A DNA stretch of 64,000 nt from JBMYTN01 sp049604415 (lineage in GTDB: Bacteria > Pseudomonadota > Alphaproteobacteria > Rhodospirillales > Rhodospirillaceae), in assembly GCA_049604415.1 (NCBI GenBank), contig JBMYTN010000006.1, positions 1-64,000 of the forward strand. Reading direction: 5' to 3'. The notes below the pieces were generated by a model that did not search any database, was not told the origin of the DNA, and saw only the letters and a program-made list of their open reading frames with translations. How positions within the stretch are numbered: the first letter of the stretch is position 1; each line of letters begins with the position of its first letter. Below are positions 58,901 through 64,000 of the stretch, piece after piece. The translations under genes were made by a program, and so were the position numbers.

Positions 58901-60419
58901 GCGTGAGGCGGCCTGGATGGATCCGCAACAACGGATCTTCCTGGATGTGTGCCGGGACGCCTTGGAACATAGCGGCAAACCGGCGAGCGCCTTTGAGGGT
59001 GGCTCGGTGGGGGTGTTCGCGGGCGTGGGCGAGGGCGATTATGTCAGCCTGATCCGCGAGCGGGGGCTGGCTTTGCCGCCGCAAAGCTTCTGGGGCAATG
59101 CGTCTTCGGTGCTGGCGGCCCGGATCGCTTATTTGCTCGATCTGAAGGGACCGGCCTTGGCCATGGACACGGCCTGTTCCTCGTCCTTGGTGGCGATCCA
59201 TGAGGCTTGCCAGTCGGTGCTGTCCGGGGAGTGCGATCTGGCCTTGGCGGGCGGGGTGTTTTTGCGCTTTACCCCGCAATTCCACATCTTTGCCTCCAAT
59301 GCCGGGATGCTGTCGCCGACCGGACGCTGTGCTGCCTTTGATGCCTCTGCGGATGGCTTTGTGCCGGGCGAGGGCGCAGGGGCTGTGCTGCTGAAACCGT
59401 TAGAAAAGGCCTTGGCCGATGGCGATCCGATCCATGGGGTGATCCGGGCCAGCGGGTTGAACCAAGATGGCCGGACCAATGGCATCACTGCGCCCAGCGC
59501 GCGGTCGCAAACGGAGCTGGAGCGCGCGGTCTGGGCCAAGGCCGGGATTGCGGCCCAAGATCTGTCCTATATTGAGGCCCATGGCACCGGCACGCCGCTG
59601 GGCGATCCGGTGGAGTTTAAGGCCCTGCGCGATGCGGTTCAGGCCGATACGGCGCTAGTGGGCTTTTTGCCTCTGGGCTCGGTGAAGGCCAATCTGGGCC
59701 ATGCGGCGATGGCTGCCGGAGCGGCGGGACTGTTAAAACTACTGCTGATGCTGCGGGAAAAGACCTTACCGCCGCTGCCCCATTTCTCGGCGGCCAATCC
59801 GCATTTGCCGTTGGACGACGCGCCCTTCCGCTTTGTCACCGAGGCGGAGCCCTGGATCCCACCGGCGGGCAAACCGCGCATAGCGGCGATCTCCAGCTTC
59901 GGTTTCTCGGGCACCAACGCCCATGTGGTGCTGGAAGAGGCTCCGGTACGCCCAGGCGTGACGCCTCCTGCGCCGGTTTATACGCCGCGTGCTCCGGTGC
60001 GCTGCTGGTTCCAAGACGGGCCGACGGCGGCCCTATCGCCAGACCAATTGTTCGCGGGAGCTGGTCCCACCGGGGCTGGCGTGCCGTCTACCGGGTTTTC
60101 CGCAGTACCTTCCACAGGACCCTCCGCCCCTCCCTCTGCCGGACCCCCCGCCGGACCCAAAACCCTGCCACCGGCACTGCTGACAGCGCTGATTTGTGGC
60201 GAGGCGGCGGCGCTGTTGGGGCTCCCGGTCCGCTCAGTGACGGCGGAGACGGATCTGCTGGCTTTGGGACTGACCACGCCCTTGGCGGCGCGGATTGGTG
60301 CGCGTTTGGGTGAGGCAACCGGTCAGGTGCCGGAGACGGCGCAGTTGATGCAGGCCCGGACGGTGGCGGGCATGGTGCAGAGCGTGGTCGCCGCGTTGGA
60401 TCAGGAGCAGGCCGCATGA
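49974..60419 (+). CDS. AT-less (trans-AT type) PKS: KS(H)-ACP-KS-KR-cMT-ACP-ACP*-KS-ACP*
   Basis: 3482 residues from ATG 49974. A degenerate KS at about 5-430 has LDAAHAS where DTACSS is expected (His178 for Cys), although HGTGT and GHAEAASG remain. Then comes an AT-like relic without GHSxG (about 480-880), and an ACP (GVDSL, Ser929). KS2 about 1010-1440 is intact (Cys1180) and followed by an AT-docking-type linker ending LPAYPFERM. KR about 1640-2120 (GGAGGLG; Tyr2032 in SNYAAGCAVKD, typical of trans-AT KRs). C-methyltransferase about 2150-2540 (EIGAGTGG, TNVLHATKDM). ACP (GVDSI, Ser2629). A carrier-like domain has the Ser position as Ala2777. KS3 about 2896-3330 is intact (Cys3068). The C-terminal carrier-like domain reads GLTTPLAARI with no DSL. 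No AT or DH domain is recognisable. The stop overlaps the next gene by 4 bp (ATGA), which supplies AT and ER in trans. Confidence 0.92.
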   Translation: MAHATPTVAIIGMGGRWPGADSPEALFDALLTGRNLVQRVSPRDLLARGRRHGPAPRADGRCAVGLVDGPIAPDPRRLGAAPGAWDGLGPREQLLVTATLDAFEDAGLSLDKFLRHDVSVTIAAMGGGDPDLQAGVNQAASGGDRVSAMLRGGGFLLANRLSHLFGFQAPSHSLDAAHASALVALHEARTSLERGDCDIALVGAVAHDFAFWQGAPELLSPDGHCAVFDAQANGVAPSEGVGVLLLMTEERVLEWDLRPRAFILSSAVRHSGDAAALGRPNQNAQTEVIRAALREVLPLRLQLSAVELHGTGTRVGDPIEVASLAQVVGQTADKRSEPCVIGSLKALMGHAEAASGMAGLQKAVRMLETGLAPAHPPLSAVNPLIDLEPGGVLHLPSRVTPLRSLSPDEPIRIGVTALGIGGSCAHVILQAPSAPPASSGHVEAEVKKTKGGGQDGAIPAARPGRALPLFLSATDPGSLQRLSEAWCQSDGVAGTAPFEQALCSQAIGRASLVARRVVWAKSWSDLRAQLRQDPAPALTPKIRSLRAIGAPALNGPADVAAWLEIPVFRDAVNHLAVGLSRAEIAQFTGAKGGARPWPKAKRDLYRSVAEAVMLFGCQQLGLGRAAPLQATSLVGAQAIARVTDMLPAPILESSRLSRPDQAVQTRGGVMGPIDPAAFLAHLIDTAPQAERALNRLWHAGLPGLDPKLVPDTDPQAVRVARKLRVLAPLVDAAGLELPLSRDCPWGTVVRYWSKLASDDALLALLAGQSVPGDAKADFDAWVAGLPGGALGPDPTSLEDFVLDVKAEDENEAGAQDGVVAPSEWTDPLAALADLWQSGADLYLPRLWPLPLTPRVSIPRHPDPLPEPGADRLEASILASASAPASGASDAAGDQPLRDWLKNLIAVVVQRPAASLPEEAGLAEACGVDSLANEAILAKLSRSVGDVPATLLFSCPTIAALAAWLTRERSEAVAALDLAVEARGAPLKASTTEVPTTERPRHRSPPQPGREPVAVVGLAGRFPGAPDIHSFWQMLKDGVSAISEVPPERWDWQAWAGEKGQGDGGHYTRFGGFLPDPYAFDPLFFAIPPVSAARMDPQQRVMLETAWSALEDAGIRPRDLPRRSGVYIGASTQSFATLAARAAPPPGGKALTVETDLSDIANRISFLMDLHGPSLTVDTACSASLTAVHLALKALAAGDCEAALVGGVNLTLDPLRISQFSDKGMLTPEQLCRPFGDGPGGFVDGEGAVALVLKPLSRAQRDGDRIIALLAGSASNSGGRASAYTVPDPSAQAALVREALDDAGLSAQALTYVECHGTGTKLGDPIELEGLTRAFAPDDVAPGACRIGSLKANIGHLIGAAGIAGLAKLLVQAEQRWIAPSLNAIPANPRLDFAATPFTVAIAGQPWEPATPGAPLVGGVSSFGSGGSNAHVIVQGRGTPDPLPDHPARSLSQAVVLSARSGARLKAQAERLVAALEAMDAPDPALPDIAHTLRTGREPLAKRLGMVVDSRGELVARLRAWLAGDAKAVAQIAQQDREGADGLIDRFLAGEDVDWSAIYPAQAFRKVSLPAYPFERMALPLPGGVSARPAMPKTTGATASVVAEEAVPGSNTPPSPASDKGAPIDPLSGLLTLPRWVSEPLSEGHASAGMRAGVLPGTVLVIGSGPMEEGLRALGCAVESVAKEASAVTARLTQTKAPLPERILFVGFEGASGPDGDPRDPQVVEHATRTGPLVLRAAVAALSARGGGDWPHLTILTADALPAGGRPVLDPLAAGLHGFAKSLAKEDSALPVSCIDLCRADGLGRDGLADPDVWADLARAVLLEPADPRGDETVLRAGRRLRRRLSLLEMGPQMEPETGSGTGSGTAGEMRDGAASDRPVPLRDGGVYLIVGGAGGLGAAFSRHLAQTRGAKLVWLGRRAEDDTIRAAMAEVRAVGGEVLYYSGDASDPCVVAAACAAARGRFGALHGVVHSAIVLNDMAVARMDDAAFRKAYDIKAAGIAALAKAVADAPLDWFLVFSSGLSVLGFPGQSNYAAGCAVKDALVHWLAARSDVSYPVRTINWGYWGTTGIVANPVHERRLAALGLLNMDPAAGMAAIERILASPTPQVLAMKATDALLETLGLRPDRVEAATGPAPEILGPARATGLEADPADPTVAAAWRAGRDAFEAAAPAMVLGALDPLGLRTQLLAAGQAGQVGAEGTKGAGGPAGIGVKALRQSLGIVDRHIRLFTACLRILDRAGLVQLDPGAEDVARVTALPGLAEAASGGPELAAQLGRDHPSTAGFCALTEACLARFAETVTGKTAPTDVLFPEGSMDLVDPIYRGNPEADRCNIQTTAAVVALTKAKLAAAGPEARVTIVEIGAGTGGTTRTLLPDLAPFGDRLRYVYTDISRAFTAHGKRVFGAEYPFVDYTVLDIERDPAPQGFPPCGVDIVVATNVLHATKDMANTLGHVKALLAEGGCLIANEITMASAFTTLTFGLVDGWWLFQDVSERLPDAPLLAPDTWRRILGELGYRSVQLLPGLAIDGGLGDQNVIVGESDGLRRLPAQQNPTVSVPAPAPAAAVASAPVPVSTSLSNDAPSNGTGSPVSAGAPGGDAMGVVIAAVASALGMPEDQVEPDAAFRDYGVDSIVGVRLVREVNKALGANLAITDLFDHPSARKLAVAALTSGGSVGQATAASAPAAPATPVASATAYVVEARSSQATPPSTIPPATPSTTAATAYVGAAASQQVSTPTTGPVFDRSDLLDRVCEALADVLSVPVAAVDPDGDVSEMGLGAADAEAVGLLLGVYLGHAVPGHLFHDHRTARAVARALSPAPSAAGAVAGSTDTIPIPSVGSPMKPPRASGVGSQLGPPRASGVSVGATLEPTAPSTARIVVASSTPIPSPSVGSPIEPPRASGVAVVGMAGRFPGCPDLEAYWQAIRAGRNLVTEAPPERWDAQAWYDPEVGRLDRTHCRFGSFVEGAELFDPAVHGLSLREAAWMDPQQRIFLDVCRDALEHSGKPASAFEGGSVGVFAGVGEGDYVSLIRERGLALPPQSFWGNASSVLAARIAYLLDLKGPALAMDTACSSSLVAIHEACQSVLSGECDLALAGGVFLRFTPQFHIFASNAGMLSPTGRCAAFDASADGFVPGEGAGAVLLKPLEKALADGDPIHGVIRASGLNQDGRTNGITAPSARSQTELERAVWAKAGIAAQDLSYIEAHGTGTPLGDPVEFKALRDAVQADTALVGFLPLGSVKANLGHAAMAAGAAGLLKLLLMLREKTLPPLPHFSAANPHLPLDDAPFRFVTEAEPWIPPAGKPRIAAISSFGFSGTNAHVVLEEAPVRPGVTPPAPVYTPRAPVRCWFQDGPTAALSPDQLFAGAGPTGAGVPSTGFSAVPSTGPSAPPSAGPPAGPKTLPPALLTALICGEAAALLGLPVRSVTAETDLLALGLTTPLAARIGARLGEATGQVPETAQLMQARTVAGMVQSVVAALDQEQAA
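54758..54779 (+). repeat. Intragenic palindromic mini-repeat, copy 2
   Basis: Arms TGCAACTGCA and TGTAGTTGCA, read in frame as GATASVVAE. It lies in the linker between KS2 and KR of the trans-AT PKS. Same reading phase and core as the copies at 3836, 58042 and 58125. Confidence 0.75.
58042..58064 (+). repeat. Intragenic palindromic mini-repeat, copy 3
   Basis: CTGCAACTGCATATGTAG is shared perfectly (18 bp) with the copy 84 bp downstream. The right arm AGTTG completes the palindrome. Read in frame as SATAYVVEA in the linker after the second ACP. Confidence 0.8.
58125..58150 (+). repeat. Intragenic palindromic mini-repeat, copy 4
   Basis: Arms GCTGCAACTGCA and TGTAGGTGCAGC around a 2-base centre, read in frame as AATAYVGAA. 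It is the cleanest palindrome of the family and aligns over 26 bp with the copy at 3836-3861, more than 54 kb away. Confidence 0.8.
58466..58673 (+). repeat. Three-copy GC-rich hairpin repeat in PKS linker
   Basis: Three near-identical units of about 36 bp encode GS-P/Q-x-x-PPRASGV. Two are in tandem and the third lies about 100 bp further on. Each holds a CCCCGG-GCTT-CCGGGG hairpin (58497-58512, 58533-58548, 58656-58671). They fill the Pro/Ser-rich linker just before KS3. Confidence 0.85.
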
Positions 60420-62839
60420 GCCGGATCGCCGGACTGTTTCCCGGACAGGGCACCCAGAAGGTCGGCATGGGTGGCGCATACTTTGACCGCTACCCAGAGC
60501 TGGTCGGCCGGGCCGATGCGGTGCTTGGTCCGGCCCTGGGTGGCTCATTGAAAACCTTGTGCCTGGAAGACCCGGACGGTCGCTTGGCCCATACGGATTG
60601 GGCGCAACCGGCGATCTTTTTGGTCTCGGCTTTGGCGCTGGAAGATTGGCGTGCCCAACACGGCGGCTCGGTCGATCTTGCTTTCGCAGCCGGCCACAGC
60701 CTTGGCGAATATGCTGCGCTCTATGCGGCGGGGGCTTTAGGTTTCGAAACCGCTTTGGCGGCGGTGCGCAAGCGGGGCGAGGTCATGGCCAGCGCCGGTC
60801 CTGGGGCCATGGCAGCGGTGCGCGGCCTGTCGAAAATCGCCATTGAAGCGGTGATCCGGGATCAGGCTCTGCTGGGCCAAGCGGTGGTCGCCAATGACAA
60901 CACGCCGGACCAGATTGTGATCTCCGGGGCCAAACCGGCGCTCGAGGCGCTGATGCCCGCTCTGGAAGCCGCCGGGGCCGGGGCGGTGATCCCCTTGAAG
61001 GTGCTCTCGGCCTTCCATTCGCCTTTGATGGCCGACCCGGCCCGGGCTTTTGCCATGTGGCTGGAAGGCCTTGATCTGGCCGCACCGCAGATCCCGGTGA
61101 TCTCCAATGTCACCGCGCGGCCCCATGGAGCGGACCCGGATCGGATCCGACGGCTGCTGGCGGCCCATTTCACCGCGCCGGTGCGCTGGGTGGAGAGCGT
61201 ACGCTGCCTGGAAGAGTTGGGCGCGACAGATTTTGTGGAGCTTGGAGAAGGCCAGGTGCTGACCCGGATGGTTTCGGCGATCCAAGCAGCGCCAAAACCA
61301 GCCGCCAAGCTCCCAGTCCCAGCCCAAGCAACAGTCAAAGCCCCAGTCCCATCCCCGGCCCCAGCCCCAGTCCCATCCCCGGCCCCAGCCCCAGTCCCAA
61401 CCCAAGCCCGGCAAAACCCAGCTATTCCCAGCGGGGCCGAGGCGCTGGGCAGTGCGGCCTTTAAGGCCGACCATGGCTGCCGCATGGCCTATGCGGCGGG
61501 CTCGATGTATCAGGGCATCGCTTCGGCGGCTTTGGTGCGGCGCATGGCCGAGCGCGGCTTGCTGGCCTATCTCGGCTCCGGCGGGCTCGGACGCGACCGG
61601 CTGGAACCGGCCTTGGCGGAACTGGCGTCACGCTTGGGTCCAGAAGCGCCTTGGGGGGCCAATCTGTTGCCTGACCCCCGTGAAGCCCTCTGTGCCGAGC
61701 TGTTGGAAGCCTATGGCGTGCGACGCATCGAGGCCTCGGCCTATGTCAAACCCTCGGACATCCTGGTGGCCTGGCGGTTGCGCGGCCTGTCCCGAGGCCC
61801 CGATGGCCGGGTGGTGGTCGGGCGCAAGCTGGCGGCCAAGGTCTCCCGCAGCGAAGTGGCGGACCGGTTCCTGTCGCCAGCCCCCGATGATCTGGTGCGA
61901 GAGCTGGTGGCGGCGGGTCGGGTCACGGCAGAGCAAGCCACACTCGCCCAAGGCCTGCCGCTTTGTGATGACCTGACCGCCGAGGCGGATAGCGGTGGTC
62001 ACACCGATGGCCGCAATCCCTATGCCCTGATCCCGGTGCTGGTCCGGCTGCGCGACCGCTTGGCCGCTTCGGTGCGGGTCGGAGCGGCGGGGGGCATTGG
62101 CACCGGTGAAGCGGCGGCGGCGGCGTTTTTGCTCGGTGCGGATTATGTGGTCACCGGCTCGGTCAACCAATGCACCCCGGAGGCTGGCACCAGCATTGCC
62201 GCCAAAGACCGTCTTGCGGCGATGGGGCCGGAGGACACCGCCTACGCGCCTTCGGGCCAGTATTTCGAAACCGGTGCCCGGGTCCAGGTGCTGAAAAAAG
62301 GCACTTTGTTCGCCTCCCGGGCCAACACGCTCTATGACATTTACCGCACCCATGAGGCGGTTGAGGATCTGGGCACCGCGCTGCAAGCCCGGATCGAGGG
62401 CTGGTTTGGTGTCACCCTCGACCAAGCCTGGGCCGATTGCCAGGCCTTTTGGCCCACTGAGGAATTGGAGCGGGCCGACCGGGCGCCGAAACACAAGCTG
62501 GCTTTGATCTTGCGTTGGTATTTTGGTCGTTCAACCCGCTTGGCCCTGGAGGGGGACTCGGCCCGGGCGGCGGATTTCCAAATCCATTGCGGCCCGGCTT
62601 TGGGCGCGTTTAATGATCTGGTTCGGGGCACGGCGCTGGAGTCCTGGCAGGCCCGGCATGCGGATCTGGTGGCGGAAAAGATCATGGGGGATGCGGCGGC
62701 GCTGTTGCAGCGCGCTGGTCTTGCCGGGCTTTCCGGTGTTTCAGGGCTTTCCGGTCATTCAGGTCTCTCGGGGAAATCTGGTTTTTCAGGGCCGTCCGGA
62801 CCGGTGTCCGGTGCGCGGTTTGGTGGAGAGGGTGCGTGA
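60416..62839 (+). CDS. Trans-acting acyltransferase-enoylreductase (AT-ER) fusion
   Basis: 807 residues. The N-terminal FabD-like AT spans about 1-290 with LFPGQGTQKVGMG, GHSLGEYAAL (Ser95) and SAFHSPLM (His201). The C-terminal half, about 345-785, is a PfaD-type flavin enoylreductase (MAYAAGSMYQGIAS, GAAGGIGTGEAAAAAFLLGAD, VTGSVNQCTPEAGTS). Such fusions supply malonyl units and reduce enoyl intermediates in trans in trans-AT PKS systems. This fits the AT-less PKS immediately upstream, whose stop codon overlaps this start. The linker (about 300-340) is an Ala/Pro/Val repeat and the tail (about 770-800) a Gly-Leu-Ser-Gly repeat; both look unstructured. Confidence 0.95.
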   Translation: MSRIAGLFPGQGTQKVGMGGAYFDRYPELVGRADAVLGPALGGSLKTLCLEDPDGRLAHTDWAQPAIFLVSALALEDWRAQHGGSVDLAFAAGHSLGEYAALYAAGALGFETALAAVRKRGEVMASAGPGAMAAVRGLSKIAIEAVIRDQALLGQAVVANDNTPDQIVISGAKPALEALMPALEAAGAGAVIPLKVLSAFHSPLMADPARAFAMWLEGLDLAAPQIPVISNVTARPHGADPDRIRRLLAAHFTAPVRWVESVRCLEELGATDFVELGEGQVLTRMVSAIQAAPKPAAKLPVPAQATVKAPVPSPAPAPVPSPAPAPVPTQARQNPAIPSGAEALGSAAFKADHGCRMAYAAGSMYQGIASAALVRRMAERGLLAYLGSGGLGRDRLEPALAELASRLGPEAPWGANLLPDPREALCAELLEAYGVRRIEASAYVKPSDILVAWRLRGLSRGPDGRVVVGRKLAAKVSRSEVADRFLSPAPDDLVRELVAAGRVTAEQATLAQGLPLCDDLTAEADSGGHTDGRNPYALIPVLVRLRDRLAASVRVGAAGGIGTGEAAAAAFLLGADYVVTGSVNQCTPEAGTSIAAKDRLAAMGPEDTAYAPSGQYFETGARVQVLKKGTLFASRANTLYDIYRTHEAVEDLGTALQARIEGWFGVTLDQAWADCQAFWPTEELERADRAPKHKLALILRWYFGRSTRLALEGDSARAADFQIHCGPALGAFNDLVRGTALESWQARHADLVAEKIMGDAAALLQRAGLAGLSGVSGLSGHSGLSGKSGFSGPSGPVSGARFGGEGA
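61314..61407 (+). repeat. Pro/Ala/Val linker repeat in AT-ER
   Basis: Tandem short units rich in CCAGTCCCATCCCCGGCCCC encode repeated PAPVPS between the AT and ER halves. It is a flexible linker produced by slippage-prone DNA. Confidence 0.8.
62722..62802 (+). repeat. Gly/Ser-rich C-terminal repeat in AT-ER
   Basis: Degenerate 9- to 12-base units built on TCAGG and TTTCCGG encode GLSG, GVSG, GHSG, GKSG and GFSG in succession at the protein end. Confidence 0.75.
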
Positions 62840-62933
62840 GCGCACAGCTTTCCCTTTGCGCTGCACAACCTGTTGGGCATAGTGTGGCACAGTCTTTCCA
62901 CCCTTTGTCAGCCAGTGCCACCGGTTCCGCCCC

Positions 62934-64000
62934 ATGAAGCTGCTCGACCTCGTCACCACCCGGTCGAAATTCAACCGTGATCGATTGCTGCTTGCCGCCC
63001 TGGTGTCCTCCCTGGGCGGCATGGGCGTGTTGGTGCTGGTCAATTCCGCAGCCCGGGAAATTGCTGCGGACGGCGTCGATAAGGTCGATTGGCTGCTGGC
63101 GGGTATGTTTGCCTTGTGCATTGTCGCCTATGCGGTGGCGCAGTTTCGCCTGATCGCCGATGTGGGGGCGGCGGTGGACGAGGCCGTCGACAGCATGCGG
63201 ATGGGGCTGCTCGACCGGGTGCGCCGGGCCGACTATCGGCGTCTGGAGCGCTTTGGCCGCTCCCGGCTCTATGAGAGCATCACCCAATCGACCCAGACGA
63301 TTTCCCAAAACGCCACCTTCCTGGCCATCGCCTTCCAATCGGCGGTGCTGGTGGTCGTGCTGGCGCTCTATCTGGCCTATGAGTCCTGGATCGCCTTCAC
63401 CCTGGTGGCCTTGATGGTCGCGGTGGCCGGGCGGCGCTATCACCTGCTCGGCAAAAAAATGGGTGTCCGGTTTCAGGAGATGATGGCGGCGGAAAACCGC
63501 CAGTTTGAGAGCGTCACCGACCTGCTGGACGGATTTAAGGAAGCCAAGCTCTGGCGCGAACGCTCCCAGGCCATTGGCGATATCTATGACGAGCTGTCCG
63601 ATGAGGGCACCGAAAGCCGCATCGACACCCAAAATGGCGCCTATCAGCAATTCGTGTTCGGCCAGACCGCGTTTTACGCCATGTTGGCGCTGATGGTGTT
63701 TGTGGTGCCGCTCTATTCGGACAATTTTGACGGAGAAATCACCCAGGCCACCATGGCGGTGCTGTTCCTGATCGGCCCCATTGGCGTGGTGATCCAGTCG
63801 CTGACCACCCTGGCCGGGGCTGAAGCCGCTGCGGCAGGCATGTATCGCTTGGATAAGATCCTGGCTGGGATGGAGGAGGAGACCAATGGCGTCGACCCCT
63901 TCCCAGCCCCGTTCCGCGAAGTCCGGATGGATCAGATCCGGTTCACCTATGGCAGCCTGGCCGGGCTGGATGGCGCGGACGTGAACGGCATCGGCCCGGC
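62934..64000 (+). CDS. Cyclic-peptide export ABC transporter, PvdE/SyrD type (3' end outside window)
   Basis: 355 visible codons, open at the right edge. It starts at the ATG after a 94-bp gap; earlier in-frame starts are blocked by a TAG near 62880. There is an N-terminal TM domain with helices near LLLAALVSSLGGMGVLVLV, WLLAGMFALCIVAYAVA, AVLVVVLALYLAYESWIAF and FYAMLALMVFVVPLY. The nucleotide-binding domain begins at VRMDQIRFTYG. The layout, single TM domain followed by ABC ATPase, is that of PvdE/SyrD exporters found beside lipopeptide and siderophore clusters, which move the peptide across the inner membrane. The Walker motifs lie beyond the window, so the ATPase part is not verified. Confidence 0.85.
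   Translation, partial: MKLLDLVTTRSKFNRDRLLLAALVSSLGGMGVLVLVNSAAREIAADGVDKVDWLLAGMFALCIVAYAVAQFRLIADVGAAVDEAVDSMRMGLLDRVRRADYRRLERFGRSRLYESITQSTQTISQNATFLAIAFQSAVLVVVLALYLAYESWIAFTLVALMVAVAGRRYHLLGKKMGVRFQEMMAAENRQFESVTDLLDGFKEAKLWRERSQAIGDIYDELSDEGTESRIDTQNGAYQQFVFGQTAFYAMLALMVFVVPLYSDNFDGEITQATMAVLFLIGPIGVVIQSLTTLAGAEAAAAGMYRLDKILAGMEEETNGVDPFPAPFREVRMDQIRFTYGSLAGLDGADVNGIGP

Overview
The window is high-GC bacterial DNA, almost fully coding. It is dominated by a giant hybrid polyketide synthase / nonribosomal peptide synthetase (PKS/NRPS) locus that runs off both ends. The Sfp-type phosphopantetheinyl transferase, RND efflux pair, Fpr-type flavodoxin/ferredoxin reductase and AcnB-type aconitase point to a Gram-negative proteobacterium. 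An alphaproteobacterium of the Rhodospirillales kind is my guess from general character only; there is no rRNA or other decisive marker.

Block 1 (about 1-39592, all + strand) is a collinear assembly line that ends in a thioesterase. A cis-AT PKS (partial, to 5302) is followed by a KS-AT protein with no carrier domain (5312-9106). Four genes (9109-13051) then encode a hydroxymalonyl-ACP extender-unit cassette: FkbK-like dehydrogenase, FkbJ-like ACP, FkbI-like acyl-ACP dehydrogenase and FkbH-like glyceryl transferase. No FkbG-type O-methyltransferase is seen. The next megasynthase (13108-22764) opens with an ACP followed by a PLP aminotransferase domain, then C-A-PCP-KS-AT-KR-ACP. A 4221-residue NRPS follows (TubC-type docking, C-A-PCP-E, C-A(nMT)-PCP, C-A-PCP), then C-A-PCP-TE. 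By collinearity this predicts a polyketide or acyl chain carrying an alpha-hydroxy-beta-amino unit, then amino acid 1, a malonate extension reduced to a beta-hydroxy (statine-like) unit, a D-amino acid, an N-methyl amino acid, a fourth amino acid, and a terminal residue predicted to be glycine.

Between the blocks (39593-48702) lie an apparently housekeeping aconitase B gene and a ferredoxin-NADP reductase gene, each with a clear terminator. On the - strand is a two-gene RND efflux operon.

Block 2 (49057 to the right edge) starts with a phosphopantetheinyl transferase. It continues with a 3482-residue AT-less PKS of trans-AT character. That PKS has an N-terminal KS whose catalytic Cys is replaced by His, an AT-like relic, a KS-KR-cMT-ACP module, a Ser-less carrier, a third KS and a second Ser-less carrier. 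A trans-acting AT-enoylreductase fusion follows, and then the start of a PvdE/SyrD-type ABC exporter. The locus therefore mixes cis-AT PKS, trans-AT PKS and NRPS logic with its own activation and export functions. Whether the two blocks make one product or two cannot be decided from this window.
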